Below, piece by piece: positions 37,119 through 46,880 of a stretch of DNA of 64,000 nucleotides. The notes beneath the pieces are model-generated. The model saw nothing but the letters and a program-made list of their open reading frames with translations. It did no database searches and had not been told where the DNA came from. Source of the DNA: Alphaproteobacteria bacterium. GTDB lineage: Bacteria > Pseudomonadota > Alphaproteobacteria > UBA6615. Position 1 is the first letter of the stretch; every line of letters starts with the position of its first letter. The translations under genes and the position numbers were made by a program. The stretch spans positions 310,001 to 374,000 of the forward strand of contig JAJFIX010000006.1 in NCBI GenBank assembly GCA_021774575.1, written 5' to 3'.

Positions 37119-37147
37119 AAAACGCCCGAGAGACAAGCTCCCGGGCG
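37119..37147 (-). terminator. Intrinsic terminator of the Bax-inhibitor gene
   Basis: Read on the minus strand: CGCCCG, an inner pairing through GAGCTTGTCTC, then CGGGCG followed by TTTTC. Located 24 bases after the BI-1 stop codon and before the SDR gene, so the two are separate transcription units or only weakly linked. Confidence 0.75.
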
Positions 37148-37170
37148 CTGACGATCAGTATTTCTCTCTG

Positions 37171-37884
37171 CTAGCGATTATTGCCGAACAAGCGCAGGAG
37201 AAAGAGGAACATATTGAGGAAATCGAGATAGAGGGCAAGGGCGCCCATGATTGCCTTTTTGCCCATCACGGCGGCGCCATCACCTTCATAGTAGATCGAT
37301 TTGATCTTCTGGGTGTCATAGGCGGTTAACCCGGCAAAAATAATCACACCGAGGACCGAAATGACAAAATCCATCATTGGGCTGGCGAGGAAGATATTGA
37401 CGACCATCGCGATGATAATGCCAAAAACGCCCATCATCATGAACGTTCCCATGCCGGTCAGGTCGCGCTTTGTCGTGTAGCCAAAGAGGCTCAATCCGGC
37501 AAACATCGTTGCCGTGATGAAAAAGACTTGGCCGATACTACCGAGCTGGTAAATCACGAAAATCGACGACAGAGACAGGCCCATCAATCCGGCAAAGACC
37601 CAATAGGTGATTTGGGCCGCGCCAAAGCTCATCTTATTGATCCGCGCACTCAGGAAAAAGACCATACCGAGCGGGGCAAGTATCACCACCCAGCGCAGCG
37701 GAGAATTAAAAATCATCGCCAATAGTTGGTCTGACTGGGCGACGGTAAATGCGATGGCCCCGGTCAGCGCCAGCCCTAAGGTCATATAGTTATAGACGCG
37801 CAGCATATAGGTGCGCAGTCCCTCATCTATCTCCGCGCCGGCCCGCGAAATGACGCCGGGTTGCGCGCGATAATTGTCTGCCAT
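37171..37884 (-). CDS. Bax inhibitor-1/YccA family membrane protein
   Basis: 237 residues, seven hydrophobic segments. Family features: LRTYMLRVYNYMTLGLALTG at the first helix, SLSSIFVIYQLGSIGQVFF, and the C-terminal AFILFAGLTAYDTQKIKSIYY-like segment with conserved Asp. TMBIM proteins are pH-sensitive calcium-leak channels or protease modulators. Bacterial roles are poorly defined. Followed by an intrinsic terminator. Confidence 0.92.
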   Translation of the reverse strand: MADNYRAQPGVISRAGAEIDEGLRTYMLRVYNYMTLGLALTGAIAFTVAQSDQLLAMIFNSPLRWVVILAPLGMVFFLSARINKMSFGAAQITYWVFAGLMGLSLSSIFVIYQLGSIGQVFFITATMFAGLSLFGYTTKRDLTGMGTFMMMGVFGIIIAMVVNIFLASPMMDFVISVLGVIIFAGLTAYDTQKIKSIYYEGDGAAVMGKKAIMGALALYLDFLNMFLFLLRLFGNNR

Positions 37885-37979
37885 TCTTCTTTCCTCTGGT
37901 AAACGTTACGAAATTCATGCGTTACGGGCGTTATGGGGAAAATATGGCGATTTCCCCGCTCTTAATCAAGTTCCGAGCA

Positions 37980-40532
37980 TTATTCGTTGCGCAACAAAGG
38001 TGCTGCTTTCTGGCTCAATGCTCGGTAAGTCCCGGCCAGCCCCAGTCCGAGCGTTGCCGTGATGCTCGCCAAGACGGTAATGAGGGCCGCAACGGGCAGG
38101 AAAATCCACTCCATATCAAGGATTTGGGTGACTACTGCCCAAGCGGCCAGAGTACCGACGCCCAGTGCTATGAGCGCTGTCACAAAGCCGAGCAAACCAA
38201 ATTCGATGGCGAAGGTCTGGAGAATTTTGAACCGGCTGGCTCCCAGCACTTTGAGAATGACGGCTTCGTATATACGGCGGCGCTGGCCTGCGGCGATGGC
38301 GCCACCGAGTACGAGGATACCGGCGAGCAAGGTTGTCAACGCACTTACCTGCAGGGCCAGAGCAATGCGCCCGATTAACGTGCCGACAGTTTCAATGGCG
38401 TCACGGACACGAACCGCGCTGATATTGGCAAATTCACTGACGATTTTGGTCTGCAGATCTGCTTCGATCTCCGCCTCGGCATAAACAGTGGCGAGGTGGG
38501 TCTGGGGCGCACCGTCGAGAATACCGGGAGAAAAGACCATTAGGAAATTTATACCCAGCGTGCCCCAGTCGATCTGGCGTAAATTGGCAATTTCGCCTTG
38601 CACCTCCCGGCCCAGAATATTGACGGTCATGGTATCGCCAATGCCGACGCCCAATCCGAGAGCGGTCTCCGCGCCCAGGCTGATCAAGGTAGGACCGCGA
38701 TAATCCGATGCCCACCAATCGCCCTCGACGACCTCTGAATTTCTCACCGGGGTCGCCGACCAGGTGATACCGCGATCGCCGCGCAAGGCCCATCGTGCAT
38801 CCGGATCGATGATCGCGTCTTGGGCTCGCACCCCATCGAGGGCGGCAATGCGGCCGCGCAACATCGGTACGGTTTGCAGGTCACTGACCCCGGCATGATT
38901 ATTTACCACCGTCTCAAATCCGGCGAGCTGGTCGGATTGAATATCGATGAAAAAGAACGATGGTGCGGTCTCGGGAATTTGCTCGCGGATGCGATTATCA
39001 AAATTTCCCTCGATCAAGGTGATGGCCACCAATACGGCTAGCCCAAGACCCAAGGACATAACAATCGACGGCGTCGGGGCCCCCGGCCGGTGCAGGTTTG
39101 CGATGGCAAAACGCCAGCTCGTCGACCTAAAACGCGGCAATGACCGGGCACCCCGCATCATTCCGGCGCCACAAAGACGAAACAATATCATCGCCCCGAG
39201 CGCCCCCGAAACAAACCAGATTGCCATGAAACGATTGTCGGCGGTCCCGATGGCAAAACCAACCAAAGCAAGTGCGATGAGCGCAGTGGCAATTATATAG
39301 GCCAAGCGAGGACGCCCGGCGGCAGGCGCGACGAGGTTGCGAAACAGGGTCGCGGCGGGAATTTCCCCGGCCTGAGCGACCGGCCAAACTGTGAAGGTCA
39401 GAGCGGTCAGCAAGCCGAAAACAGCGGCGGTCGCGAGGGGGCGAAAATGGAGACCAATATCGAGAGGCACGGGCAGAAGACGTGACAGGAGGTCGCCGGC
39501 AAGCATCGGCGCCAATGTGCCGAGGGCGGTTCCGAGGATGATGCCAAGCATGGCAATGGCCATAATTTGCAGTAGATATATACGAAAAATTAGGCCCGAA
39601 CTTGCGCCCAGTGATTTGAAGGTCGCAATGACCGCAATTTTGCCTTCAAGATACGCCCGAACGGCATTGGCGACACCGACGCCGCCAACCAGTAGGGCGG
39701 TCAATCCGACAAATGTCAGATATAGAGTCAGTCGACTGACCATGGTTGAAAGGCCTGGAGCCGCATCCTCGAAATTTCGAATGCGCCAGCCAGCCTCGGG
39801 AAAGGTTGCGGTCAGTGTTTCGCCCCAAAGTGCAGGATCTATTTCCGGTCCAAGCAGAACCCGATAATCGTAGGTGATTAAGCTGCCGGGCTGGACCAAT
39901 TCGGTTGCCGCCATGGCGTCACCGGCGATCATTGCTCGTGGGCCGAGGGTAAAACCGCCGCTGGAGATGCGATCGGGCTCGCGGTCGATGACTCCGCGCA
40001 CTTCGAACTTGGCCTCGCCGATATTGATTTGCGAGCCTAATTCGATATCGAGCCGGTCCTTGAGATCAGGCTCGATCACCGCGCCCCAGACGCCGTCGAC
40101 CTGGGCCAGCGCCGCCTGCAAATCACCACCATCCACGAGGGTGACCGCACCGTATAAAGGATAGTTGCCGTCGACGGATTTTAACTCGACCAGGGTGGAT
40201 CGCAAATCTTGGGGTGAGGCGTCGACCCGCGCCATGGCACGCATCGTCAAGGTTTCGGAAACGGTCGCATTCGCACCCATGGTGGAGATTTGTTCGGGCT
40301 CAGCAGGACGATGGATGAGGCGAACCGAGACATCACCGCCTAAAATGTTGCGCGAGTCCGCAGTGATGCCGCTTCTAACCGACTGGGATACGGATCCAAC
40401 CGCGGCGATAGCCGCAACGCCGATGGTCAGGCAGGCCAGAAAAATCCAAAAACCTTTCAGCCCACCCCGCAATTCGCGCCGCGCTAGCTTTGCCGCGAGG
40501 CGCCAGCCTTGACCCTGCACCATTGCGCTCAC
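37980..40532 (-). CDS. ybbP: ABC transporter permease, YbbP/FtsX type
   Basis: 850 residues, about ten membrane helices in two FtsX repeats: one ahead of IGVAAIAAVGSVSQSVRSGI at the N terminus and one near the C terminus (TTLLAGILVLGGAIAAGQRRR). Large extracytoplasmic domains lie between. Overlaps ybbA by four bases (ATGA). With ybbA it forms an MacB/LolCDE-type exporter, which in E. coli neighbours tesA exactly as here. Substrate unknown, possibly a lipid or lipoprotein. Confidence 0.9.
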   Translation of the reverse strand: MSAMVQGQGWRLAAKLARRELRGGLKGFWIFLACLTIGVAAIAAVGSVSQSVRSGITADSRNILGGDVSVRLIHRPAEPEQISTMGANATVSETLTMRAMARVDASPQDLRSTLVELKSVDGNYPLYGAVTLVDGGDLQAALAQVDGVWGAVIEPDLKDRLDIELGSQINIGEAKFEVRGVIDREPDRISSGGFTLGPRAMIAGDAMAATELVQPGSLITYDYRVLLGPEIDPALWGETLTATFPEAGWRIRNFEDAAPGLSTMVSRLTLYLTFVGLTALLVGGVGVANAVRAYLEGKIAVIATFKSLGASSGLIFRIYLLQIMAIAMLGIILGTALGTLAPMLAGDLLSRLLPVPLDIGLHFRPLATAAVFGLLTALTFTVWPVAQAGEIPAATLFRNLVAPAAGRPRLAYIIATALIALALVGFAIGTADNRFMAIWFVSGALGAMILFRLCGAGMMRGARSLPRFRSTSWRFAIANLHRPGAPTPSIVMSLGLGLAVLVAITLIEGNFDNRIREQIPETAPSFFFIDIQSDQLAGFETVVNNHAGVSDLQTVPMLRGRIAALDGVRAQDAIIDPDARWALRGDRGITWSATPVRNSEVVEGDWWASDYRGPTLISLGAETALGLGVGIGDTMTVNILGREVQGEIANLRQIDWGTLGINFLMVFSPGILDGAPQTHLATVYAEAEIEADLQTKIVSEFANISAVRVRDAIETVGTLIGRIALALQVSALTTLLAGILVLGGAIAAGQRRRIYEAVILKVLGASRFKILQTFAIEFGLLGFVTALIALGVGTLAAWAVVTQILDMEWIFLPVAALITVLASITATLGLGLAGTYRALSQKAAPLLRNE

Positions 40533-41290
40533 TCGGCACCATTGATTTGTTCACTGACGATGCGCCCGTCGAGCAAGCGCAATGTGCGCCCGCAGCGCTG
40601 GGCCACCGCTTCGTCATGGGTTATCAGCATCAATGTCGTGCCATGGGCCTTTTGCAGCGCAAACAACCGGTCGATGACAACCAGGCCGGTATCGGCATCG
40701 AGATTTCCCGTCGGCTCGTCGGCAACCAGAAAATCCGGCTGGGGGGAAAACGCGCGAGCGAGCGCCACCCGCTGTTGCTCACCGCCGGAAAGTTGGCTCG
40801 GATAATGGTCAAGTCGATGAGCCAAGCCGACCTCGTCGAGCCGGATGCGGGCAATGTCAAAGGCATCCGCCCGGCCCGCAAGTTCCAGCGGCACCGCCAC
40901 ATTTTCCAGGGCGGTCATGGTCGGCACCAAATGGAAGGCCTGAAAAACGATCCCAATATTATCGCGGCGCAGGGCCGAAAGACCGTCTTCGCTCTTACCG
41001 GCCAAATCCTGTCCCGCCACCCGGACCGTACCGCTACTTGCTCTCTCCAACCCGGCTATCACCATCATCATTGTCGATTTGCCCGAGCCCGACGGCCCGA
41101 TGACGGCTACCGTCTCGCCCTTTTCGATGGCAAGATCAATGCCGCGCAAAATCTTGACATTGCCGCTTGCCGAGGCCAATTCAAGATGTACGTTGCGTAG
41201 CCACACCATATGATCGGCAGAATGATCAGAGGTAGATTTATCTGTCGCCGGGTCGGTAATCATTGTCGATTTCAATCGCTCGTTATTCAT
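40529..41290 (-). CDS. ybbA: ABC transporter ATPase, YbbA type
   Basis: 253 residues from the ATG at 41290, which follows AGGA; a longer frame to 41347 lacks a good site. Walker A GPSGSGKSTMMMVI, Q-loop VFQAFHLVPTMTALENV, signature QLSGGEQQRVALARA, Walker B FLVADEPTGNLDADTG. Partner of the permease that follows. Divergent from tesA with 91 bases between starts, so a shared regulatory region is likely. Confidence 0.93.
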   Translation of the reverse strand: MNNERLKSTMITDPATDKSTSDHSADHMVWLRNVHLELASASGNVKILRGIDLAIEKGETVAVIGPSGSGKSTMMMVIAGLERASSGTVRVAGQDLAGKSEDGLSALRRDNIGIVFQAFHLVPTMTALENVAVPLELAGRADAFDIARIRLDEVGLAHRLDHYPSQLSGGEQQRVALARAFSPQPDFLVADEPTGNLDADTGLVVIDRLFALQKAHGTTLMLITHDEAVAQRCGRTLRLLDGRIVSEQINGAE

Positions 41291-41381
41291 CAAGATCCTG
41301 TTGGCGAGGGTGCAACCATAGTCGATACTAGCTATTATCTGGTGCAAATTGCGCCAAACACCAGAGGCAAGAGTTCACAAT

Positions 41382-42047
41382 ATGCGGAGCAGTATTCACC
41401 CCCTTTTATCCAGGCTGGAAAATGCCATTAAATTGGTCGTTGGCGCCGCTTTTTTCTGTACGCTGATTGCTGCTAACGGGGCGGCAGAGCCAATAGTAGT
41501 CGTCGCACTCGGTGACAGTCTGACGGCTGGTTTGGGGGTCGGACCCGAGGAGGCATTTCCGGCCCAGCTTGAGCAGGCGCTGCAGCAGGCGGGACTTGAT
41601 GCGCGCGTTATAAATGCCGGCGCCTCTGGAGACACGAGTGCAGGTGGATTGGCGCGCCTTGACTGGTCGCTTGGTGACAACCCGGAATTGGTCATTGTTC
41701 AACTTGGCGCAAATGATGGTCTCAGAGGGCTCGACCCGGCCGCGACCCAGTCAAATCTTGATGCAATCCTTGGCCGACTTGCAGAACGCGGCATCAAAAC
41801 GTTGCTGACAGGCATGCTTGCGCCGCCAAATCTCGGTCGCGACTATGGGGACCGTTTCAACGCTATTTATCCTGAATTGGCCACCAATCATGGCCTCGTT
41901 CTGTTTCCGTTTTTTCTCCAAGACGTAGCTGCGGTGCAAGCGCTTAATCAGTCCGATGGTATTCATCCGAATGCAGCGGGTGTCTCGATTGTAGTTGCAA
42001 ACATTCTTCCCTTTGTCCTCCAAGTGCTGGACGCGGAGCTGAATTAA
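41382..42047 (+). CDS. tesA: Arylesterase / multifunctional acyl-CoA thioesterase TesA
   Basis: 221 residues. Signal peptide ending around ANGAAEPI. SGNH hydrolase blocks: I with nucleophile Ser in VALGDSLTAGLGV, III in QLGANDGLRG, V with Asp and His in DGIHPNAAG. Periplasmic esterase/lysophospholipase. Divergent from ybbAP, and two bases before the FIST gene, so probably co-transcribed with it. Confidence 0.92.
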   Translation: MRSSIHPLLSRLENAIKLVVGAAFFCTLIAANGAAEPIVVVALGDSLTAGLGVGPEEAFPAQLEQALQQAGLDARVINAGASGDTSAGGLARLDWSLGDNPELVIVQLGANDGLRGLDPAATQSNLDAILGRLAERGIKTLLTGMLAPPNLGRDYGDRFNAIYPELATNHGLVLFPFFLQDVAAVQALNQSDGIHPNAAGVSIVVANILPFVLQVLDAELN

Positions 42048-42048
42048 C

Positions 42049-43155
42049 ATGGAATTTGCCCACGCCATCGCGGTTGGTGGTAACGCTGTTCACCTAGCCC
42101 AATCTTGCGCCGATCAACTCGCCGGGGCCAAAGGACAGCTTGGTTTTGTCTATGTGACCGAGGCATTGGCCAAGGATACCACAACGATCATTGAGCGTTT
42201 GCGCGCAAGTTTATCGGTTCTCCATTGGTCCGGAGCGGTTGGGCTCGGTATTTGTGCAACCGGGGTTGAGTATTATGAAGAGCCTGCATGCACTGTTCTT
42301 ATTTGTGACGTCGATACGGAGGGGTTCCGCGTTTTTTCTGGCGTGTCGTCCGATGGTGTCGTCAGCCCCCAAGATTGTCAGAGCTGGCTTGCCGACCAAC
42401 AGCAAAAACTCGCCATTGTTCACGCCAACCCATATGCCGAAGGTCTGGCCGACCGGATCGGTGCGCTGGCGACCGCAAGTGGCGCTTATTTGGTTGGCGG
42501 CTTGACCGGCGGGAAAAATACTCTATCGCAAATAGCCGACACGCCGGTTGACGCCAATATGTCCGGGGTCTTTTTTGGCGACGGAATTTCTGTCGCGACC
42601 AATCTTACCCAAGGTTGCTCGCCGATCGGTGAACTTCACGATATAACGGTCGGCGATGAAGATCTCTTGATGGAGCTTGACGGGTTGCCCGCCCTTGAGG
42701 TTTTGCGCCGCGAACTGGGCGATCAGTTCTCCGGTGATTGGCAGTCAATTGCCGGCGCCGTCCATGCCGGCTTGCCGGTCAAGGGTTCGGACACCGGCGA
42801 TTATCTTGTGCGCCCGCTGATCGGTATTGATCCCAATCGGGGCTGGCTGCAAATCGGTGATCGGGTAAAAACCGGCGACCGTTTGGTGTTTGTGCGTCGC
42901 GATGCCACCACAGCGCTGGTAGATTTAGAACGTATGCTGGACCGGCTCGCCGAGCGCTGCGATGGACGTCCCAAGGCCGGACTTTACCACAGCTGTATTG
43001 CCCGAGGCCGCAATCAGTTCGGTCCCGGGGCCGAGGAGCTGGCGACAATCAGAGATCGGCTCGGCGACTTTCCGCTGGTTGGCATGTTTGGCAATGGGGA
43101 AATTTCCTATGATCGGATTTATTCCTATACCGGTGTGCTGACCGTGTTTGTCTGA
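42049..43155 (+). CDS. FIST N/C domain protein
   Basis: 368 residues. N-terminal FIST domain (GFVYVTEALAKDTTTIIERL, GLGICATGVEYYEEPACTVL) and FIST C region (CSPIGELHDITVGDEDLLME, GLYHSCIARGRNQFG, PLVGMFGNGEISYD). These are sensory input domains thought to bind small ligands such as amino acids. No output domain is fused, so it would act alone or with a partner. Starts two bases after tesA, followed by thpR. Confidence 0.9.
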   Translation: MEFAHAIAVGGNAVHLAQSCADQLAGAKGQLGFVYVTEALAKDTTTIIERLRASLSVLHWSGAVGLGICATGVEYYEEPACTVLICDVDTEGFRVFSGVSSDGVVSPQDCQSWLADQQQKLAIVHANPYAEGLADRIGALATASGAYLVGGLTGGKNTLSQIADTPVDANMSGVFFGDGISVATNLTQGCSPIGELHDITVGDEDLLMELDGLPALEVLRRELGDQFSGDWQSIAGAVHAGLPVKGSDTGDYLVRPLIGIDPNRGWLQIGDRVKTGDRLVFVRRDATTALVDLERMLDRLAERCDGRPKAGLYHSCIARGRNQFGPGAEELATIRDRLGDFPLVGMFGNGEISYDRIYSYTGVLTVFV

Positions 43156-43166
43156 GGCGTTTTTTC

Positions 43167-43715
43167 GTGCTGAGGCTGTTCGTCGGATTGGTGCTGCCGG
43201 AGGAAATCCGCAGACCTTTGGCCGAGTTGCGGCGCGCGATGGCTGGCACTCGTTGGATCACGCCGGATAATCTTCACCTGACTCTCCGGTTCATTGGTGA
43301 GGTCGATGTTGGTCAGGCGGCCGATATCGACGATGCGCTATTGGGTTTGCGTGAAAATTGTTTTGATCTGCAAATTCATTCGGTCGGGCAGTTCGGGTCT
43401 TCGCAAGGGCCGCGAATATTATGGGCTGGCATTGCCCCTTGCGCCGAATTAGTTCGTCTGGCGCATGAAATTGACCGGCTGCTGGAAACCCAAACAGATA
43501 TTGCCCGCCGCGCCGAACGCTTCCGCCCACACATCACTTTGGCGCGTTTACGTGATGCCCCCGCCGGACGGGTCGCAGAATTTCTGGCGGCCGAAGCAGA
43601 GTTTGCCCCACCGTTGATCCGTATTGAAACCGTGGCGCTTTTTTCTAGTCGGCTGGCGCCCGACGGCGCAGGTTATCGACTGGAGGCCGAATACCCGCTT
43701 CGTTTAACGGGCTAG
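43167..43715 (+). CDS. thpR: RNA 2',3'-cyclic phosphodiesterase
   Basis: 182 residues, start codon GTG at 43167. Two HxTx motifs, HLTLRFIGEV and HITLARLRD, define the 2H phosphoesterase/LigT family. Opens 2',3'-cyclic phosphate RNA ends. Third gene of the tesA-FIST-thpR run. Confidence 0.92.
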   Translation: MLRLFVGLVLPEEIRRPLAELRRAMAGTRWITPDNLHLTLRFIGEVDVGQAADIDDALLGLRENCFDLQIHSVGQFGSSQGPRILWAGIAPCAELVRLAHEIDRLLETQTDIARRAERFRPHITLARLRDAPAGRVAEFLAAEAEFAPPLIRIETVALFSSRLAPDGAGYRLEAEYPLRLTG

Positions 43716-43732
43716 GCAACTATTCAGATCAT

Positions 43733-45097
43733 CTATTCAGTGGTCATAGCCTGAATTTCATCGATGAATTGGCGGGCAGCGCCGGCCGGGCCCGGGGCGC
43801 CGATTTCCTCAAAAGTTTCGGCGGCAACGCCATAGACGATAACGGCCTGACTAAAATAGTCCTGATTTTGGCTGAGCAAGCCAAGCCCGGAATATGTGTT
43901 GCCGAGATTGAAATTGGTCACGGCAAATTGAAATGGAAGCGCGTCGCGCTCAAAGACCTGAAGGGCTGAATTGAACGCGTCGATCGCACCTTCCAGCCGT
44001 TCTTGGCTTTCTTCCAATACACCCAACCTGGCCAGCACCGTGCCTAAATCGCTATGGGTGGTTCCCCAAAGAAAAGCCGCGTCCTCTTTATTTCTGATTT
44101 CAAGGGTGGCTCGAAACGCTGCTTCTGCTGCCAATAAATGCTCACTCGACTGCTCGCGTGCGCCGATGCCGAGTAAAATTTTACCCAGATTATCTTGCAG
44201 GTCGGCCCACTGAATGGGGGCGTTGGCGCGGGTTTGTATTTCCAGCGCGGCGCGAAAGGCGGTTGCGGCTTCACCCAATCGACTAATATCGTCGTTCGCT
44301 TCACCTAACATGCCGAGGGCAAGGCCAAGATTGGCCTGGCTTTCGGCCCAGGCGATGGGGGTATCGTCGCGACTGCGTATTTGCAAGGCTTCGCGGTAGG
44401 CCGAAATTCCAGCTTCAATCGAGGCAGGGTCGTTGCGAAATTGACCGAGCCTGAACAAAGTAACACCAAGGTCGTTTTTCGATGCCGCCCAGGCAAAAGG
44501 CATGGCCTCGCGCGTGCTCACTTCTAATGCAGCTTCGAACGCCGCTTTTGCCGCTTCGAGCCGGTCCGGCGATTGTTCGTTTTCGCCGAGCAGGCGGAGC
44601 AGATTGCCATGATTATTTTTGACCAAGGCCCAGTTTTCCGGTGCGCTTTCTCGGTCAAAAATTTCCAAGAGGCTGGGAACCAATGTCAACGCCTCCTCCA
44701 GCGCTTGGGTATCTCCCTCCAGATTACCCAGTCGATAGAGAATATCGAGGGCGGCCAATAGATTTACACCCTTGTCATCCAGGGTGTCGGCAGCTGCGCC
44801 AGCTTCTATATATGCCGTTGCTTGTTGTCGAAGGTCCGGGGCTTCTGGGGCAACTGCACCCTGATCTTGGGCCTCAACGGATGAAGAGTTTGTTTCAATG
44901 ATCGGGTCAACGACTGTGGGCGTTTTCTGGTCAGTCCAATAGCGCAGCCCGCCACCAACGACCGCACACAAACAGGCCGCGACAAATAGTGGCGCAAATC
45001 CTCCACGCAGCGCTTTGCGCATTTTTTGTCTTATGACCAAAAGAAGGAGGGCGACCGCCAAGCCACCAATGCCAAGAACCATTGCAACTATATTCAT
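43733..45097 (-). CDS. TPR-repeat protein with N-terminal membrane segments
   Basis: 454 residues from the ATG at 45097 (GGAG just upstream). Two N-terminal hydrophobic segments (MVLGIGGLAVALLLLVI and FVAACLCAVVGGGL) flank a basic loop, then a Pro/Gln-rich linker. From about 150 the protein is built of 48-50-residue TPR units with the signature PxxWAxxxxxLGxxLxxLG and RLEAAxxAFxxALEI. These match the long TPRs often seen in signalling or protein-scaffold proteins, here without a CHAT or kinase domain. Probably a periplasmic or cytoplasmic scaffold; function unknown. Confidence 0.8.
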   Translation of the reverse strand: MNIVAMVLGIGGLAVALLLLVIRQKMRKALRGGFAPLFVAACLCAVVGGGLRYWTDQKTPTVVDPIIETNSSSVEAQDQGAVAPEAPDLRQQATAYIEAGAAADTLDDKGVNLLAALDILYRLGNLEGDTQALEEALTLVPSLLEIFDRESAPENWALVKNNHGNLLRLLGENEQSPDRLEAAKAAFEAALEVSTREAMPFAWAASKNDLGVTLFRLGQFRNDPASIEAGISAYREALQIRSRDDTPIAWAESQANLGLALGMLGEANDDISRLGEAATAFRAALEIQTRANAPIQWADLQDNLGKILLGIGAREQSSEHLLAAEAAFRATLEIRNKEDAAFLWGTTHSDLGTVLARLGVLEESQERLEGAIDAFNSALQVFERDALPFQFAVTNFNLGNTYSGLGLLSQNQDYFSQAVIVYGVAAETFEEIGAPGPAGAARQFIDEIQAMTTE

Positions 45098-45193
45098 TTT
45101 GGGCTCCAAATTGAGCAAATGGCGTCACTGCATCGTTATCTATGCCGACCCAGCCGGGAGAGTCGCAAGGCCGAAATTTCTGGAATTTTACAG

Positions 45194-45658
45194 TCAGTAA
45201 TCCGCTAAATACTGGAAAATATTTTCCACCCCCTTTTGAATGTCTGAAAACATCTCTTCAAAATCGCCAATGTCCCCATAATAGGGGTCGGCGATATCGG
45301 TGTTGGGGTGGCCGACAAAATCCATGAATAGGATTAATTTTGCTGCGGCATTCGGGGGCATCATTTTTTCCAGGGTCGCGTAATGTCCTTGGTCGAGCGC
45401 GACGATCAGATCGAATTTCTGGAAATCGTCTTGCGTGACCGACCGGGCGGCGTGACCGGCCATATCGATGCCGTGGGCTTCGGCAACCTGTACCGCGCGC
45501 TCATCAGCAGGGTCGCCGACATGATATCCATGGGTGCCGGCGGAATCGACGATCGTCTTGGCGAGTTTTCCATGGTTTGCAATTGCCGCTTTCAGCGCCC
45601 AATGCGCAGTTGGTGAACGGCAAATATTACCGGTACAGACAAATAAAACGGCAGCCAT
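45194..45658 (-). CDS. Low-molecular-weight protein-tyrosine phosphatase
   Basis: 154 residues from the ATG at 45658. Active-site loop FVCTGNICRSPTA (Cys8, Arg14) and the general-acid Asp in DIADPYYGDIGDFEEMF. May reverse tyrosine phosphorylation, often linked to exopolysaccharide control. The pattern is complete. Confidence 0.93.
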   Translation of the reverse strand: MAAVLFVCTGNICRSPTAHWALKAAIANHGKLAKTIVDSAGTHGYHVGDPADERAVQVAEAHGIDMAGHAARSVTQDDFQKFDLIVALDQGHYATLEKMMPPNAAAKLILFMDFVGHPNTDIADPYYGDIGDFEEMFSDIQKGVENIFQYLADY

Positions 45659-45689
45659 AGTGGGGAACCTCTTTGGCGTTTGGGAATAT

Positions 45690-46580
45690 TTACTTGAGTG
45701 CTCTACGTTCGCGCTGAAACGTATAGAGGCCGCTTGCAATAATCACAGTCGCGCCGGAGATCGTCCAGATATTTGGAACGTCACCAAAAAACACTAAGCC
45801 GACAAGGGTCGCCCAAGCGACGAGAAAATATGTGTATGGCTGCAAGACGGACGCAGGCGCATGACGAAAGGCTGAAATCAAAAGGTAATGAGCCATCGCC
45901 CCCAATAGTCCGATCAGGGCCATCAGAGTGAGGTCGCGAACCAGCACGTCGCTGGCTGGCCAAACCCAGAAAAACGGGCCGATAATCGTCATGAAGACAA
46001 GTCCGACAATGGCGGTATAGAGGATGGTAACTTCGCCTGTATCGTAGCGGCTCAAAATTCGTGCCTGAATTTGGATGGTCGCGTAAAGACAGGCGGCGAC
46101 AACTGGGATCAACATTGGCCAAGACATTTGCCCGACACCGGGTCGAATAACCAGCAGCGCCCCGGCAAAGCCAATGGCAACCGCCAGCCAGCGGTGCAAT
46201 CCGATACGCTCGGCCAATATCGTGGCGGCGAGAACTGTTACCAGAAGGGGGGTCGCCGCAACAATTGTATGTACCTCGGCAAGGCCGAGATAGCGAAATG
46301 CCGCGACAAAGGCGATCCCCTCAACCAATACAATAGCGGCCCGGGCAAGCTGCAAAACCGGTCGCCCACTGACCAGGGCTTTCCGCCAACCGAGCTTGCG
46401 GCAAACCCACAAGGCAAAAACGATATAGACAAGGTAGCGCACGAAAAAAAGCTGCGCGATGGCATAGTCGCGAACCAGGAATTTTGACACGCCGTCCATC
46501 AGGGCGAAACAGGCCATTGCGCCGATAATTAAGGCGATACCGGTGACCGGTGAGGCCGGGTTTGAGTTGGATTGGGCCAT
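45690..46580 (-). CDS. DMT-superfamily (EamA) transporter
   Basis: About 296 residues, ten predicted helices in two EamA repeats (GAMACFALMDGVSKFLV and SAFRHAPASVLQPYTYFLVA are the family signatures). Start ATG at 46580; a GTG at 46614 would extend it. Substrate unknown. The first of three unrelated EamA genes in the window. Confidence 0.88.
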   Translation of the reverse strand: MAQSNSNPASPVTGIALIIGAMACFALMDGVSKFLVRDYAIAQLFFVRYLVYIVFALWVCRKLGWRKALVSGRPVLQLARAAIVLVEGIAFVAAFRYLGLAEVHTIVAATPLLVTVLAATILAERIGLHRWLAVAIGFAGALLVIRPGVGQMSWPMLIPVVAACLYATIQIQARILSRYDTGEVTILYTAIVGLVFMTIIGPFFWVWPASDVLVRDLTLMALIGLLGAMAHYLLISAFRHAPASVLQPYTYFLVAWATLVGLVFFGDVPNIWTISGATVIIASGLYTFQRERRALK

Positions 46581-46749
46581 GGATATCGAACTATGAAGTA
46601 TCGCTCTGTTCGGCACCAGGGTGAAGCTGTGTCCATGGGCTCCATGTTGAAATAAAAGGAGTTTTTCGAAAATTCTCTTGTTCCGACGCTTTGTGCTGCC
46701 CTAGTCTTTAAGATATTCCGGCGTGCGATACGGAATTTACCGGCGAGAT

Positions 46750-46771
46750 ATTCTTATCAACGAATAAGAAT
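46750..46771. promoter_or_regulatory. Palindrome upstream of the DapC-like aminotransferase
   Basis: ATTCTTAT (46750-46757) and ATAAGAAT (46764-46771) form a perfect 8-base inverted repeat with a 6-base spacer, in the 300-base intergenic region 46581-46880. AT-rich and centred about 120 bases before the aminotransferase ATG. Candidate operator for either divergent gene. Confidence 0.35.
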
Positions 46772-46880
46772 TTCAGGGGATGGATGAGTTGCGAGGGTGG
46801 CTGCGCTATGGGTGCGCGGCGGCGCTTGTTGATGTTTGGTGCCTTTTTTAAGGCGTTATAAGGGTTTGGCCCGTCCATCA

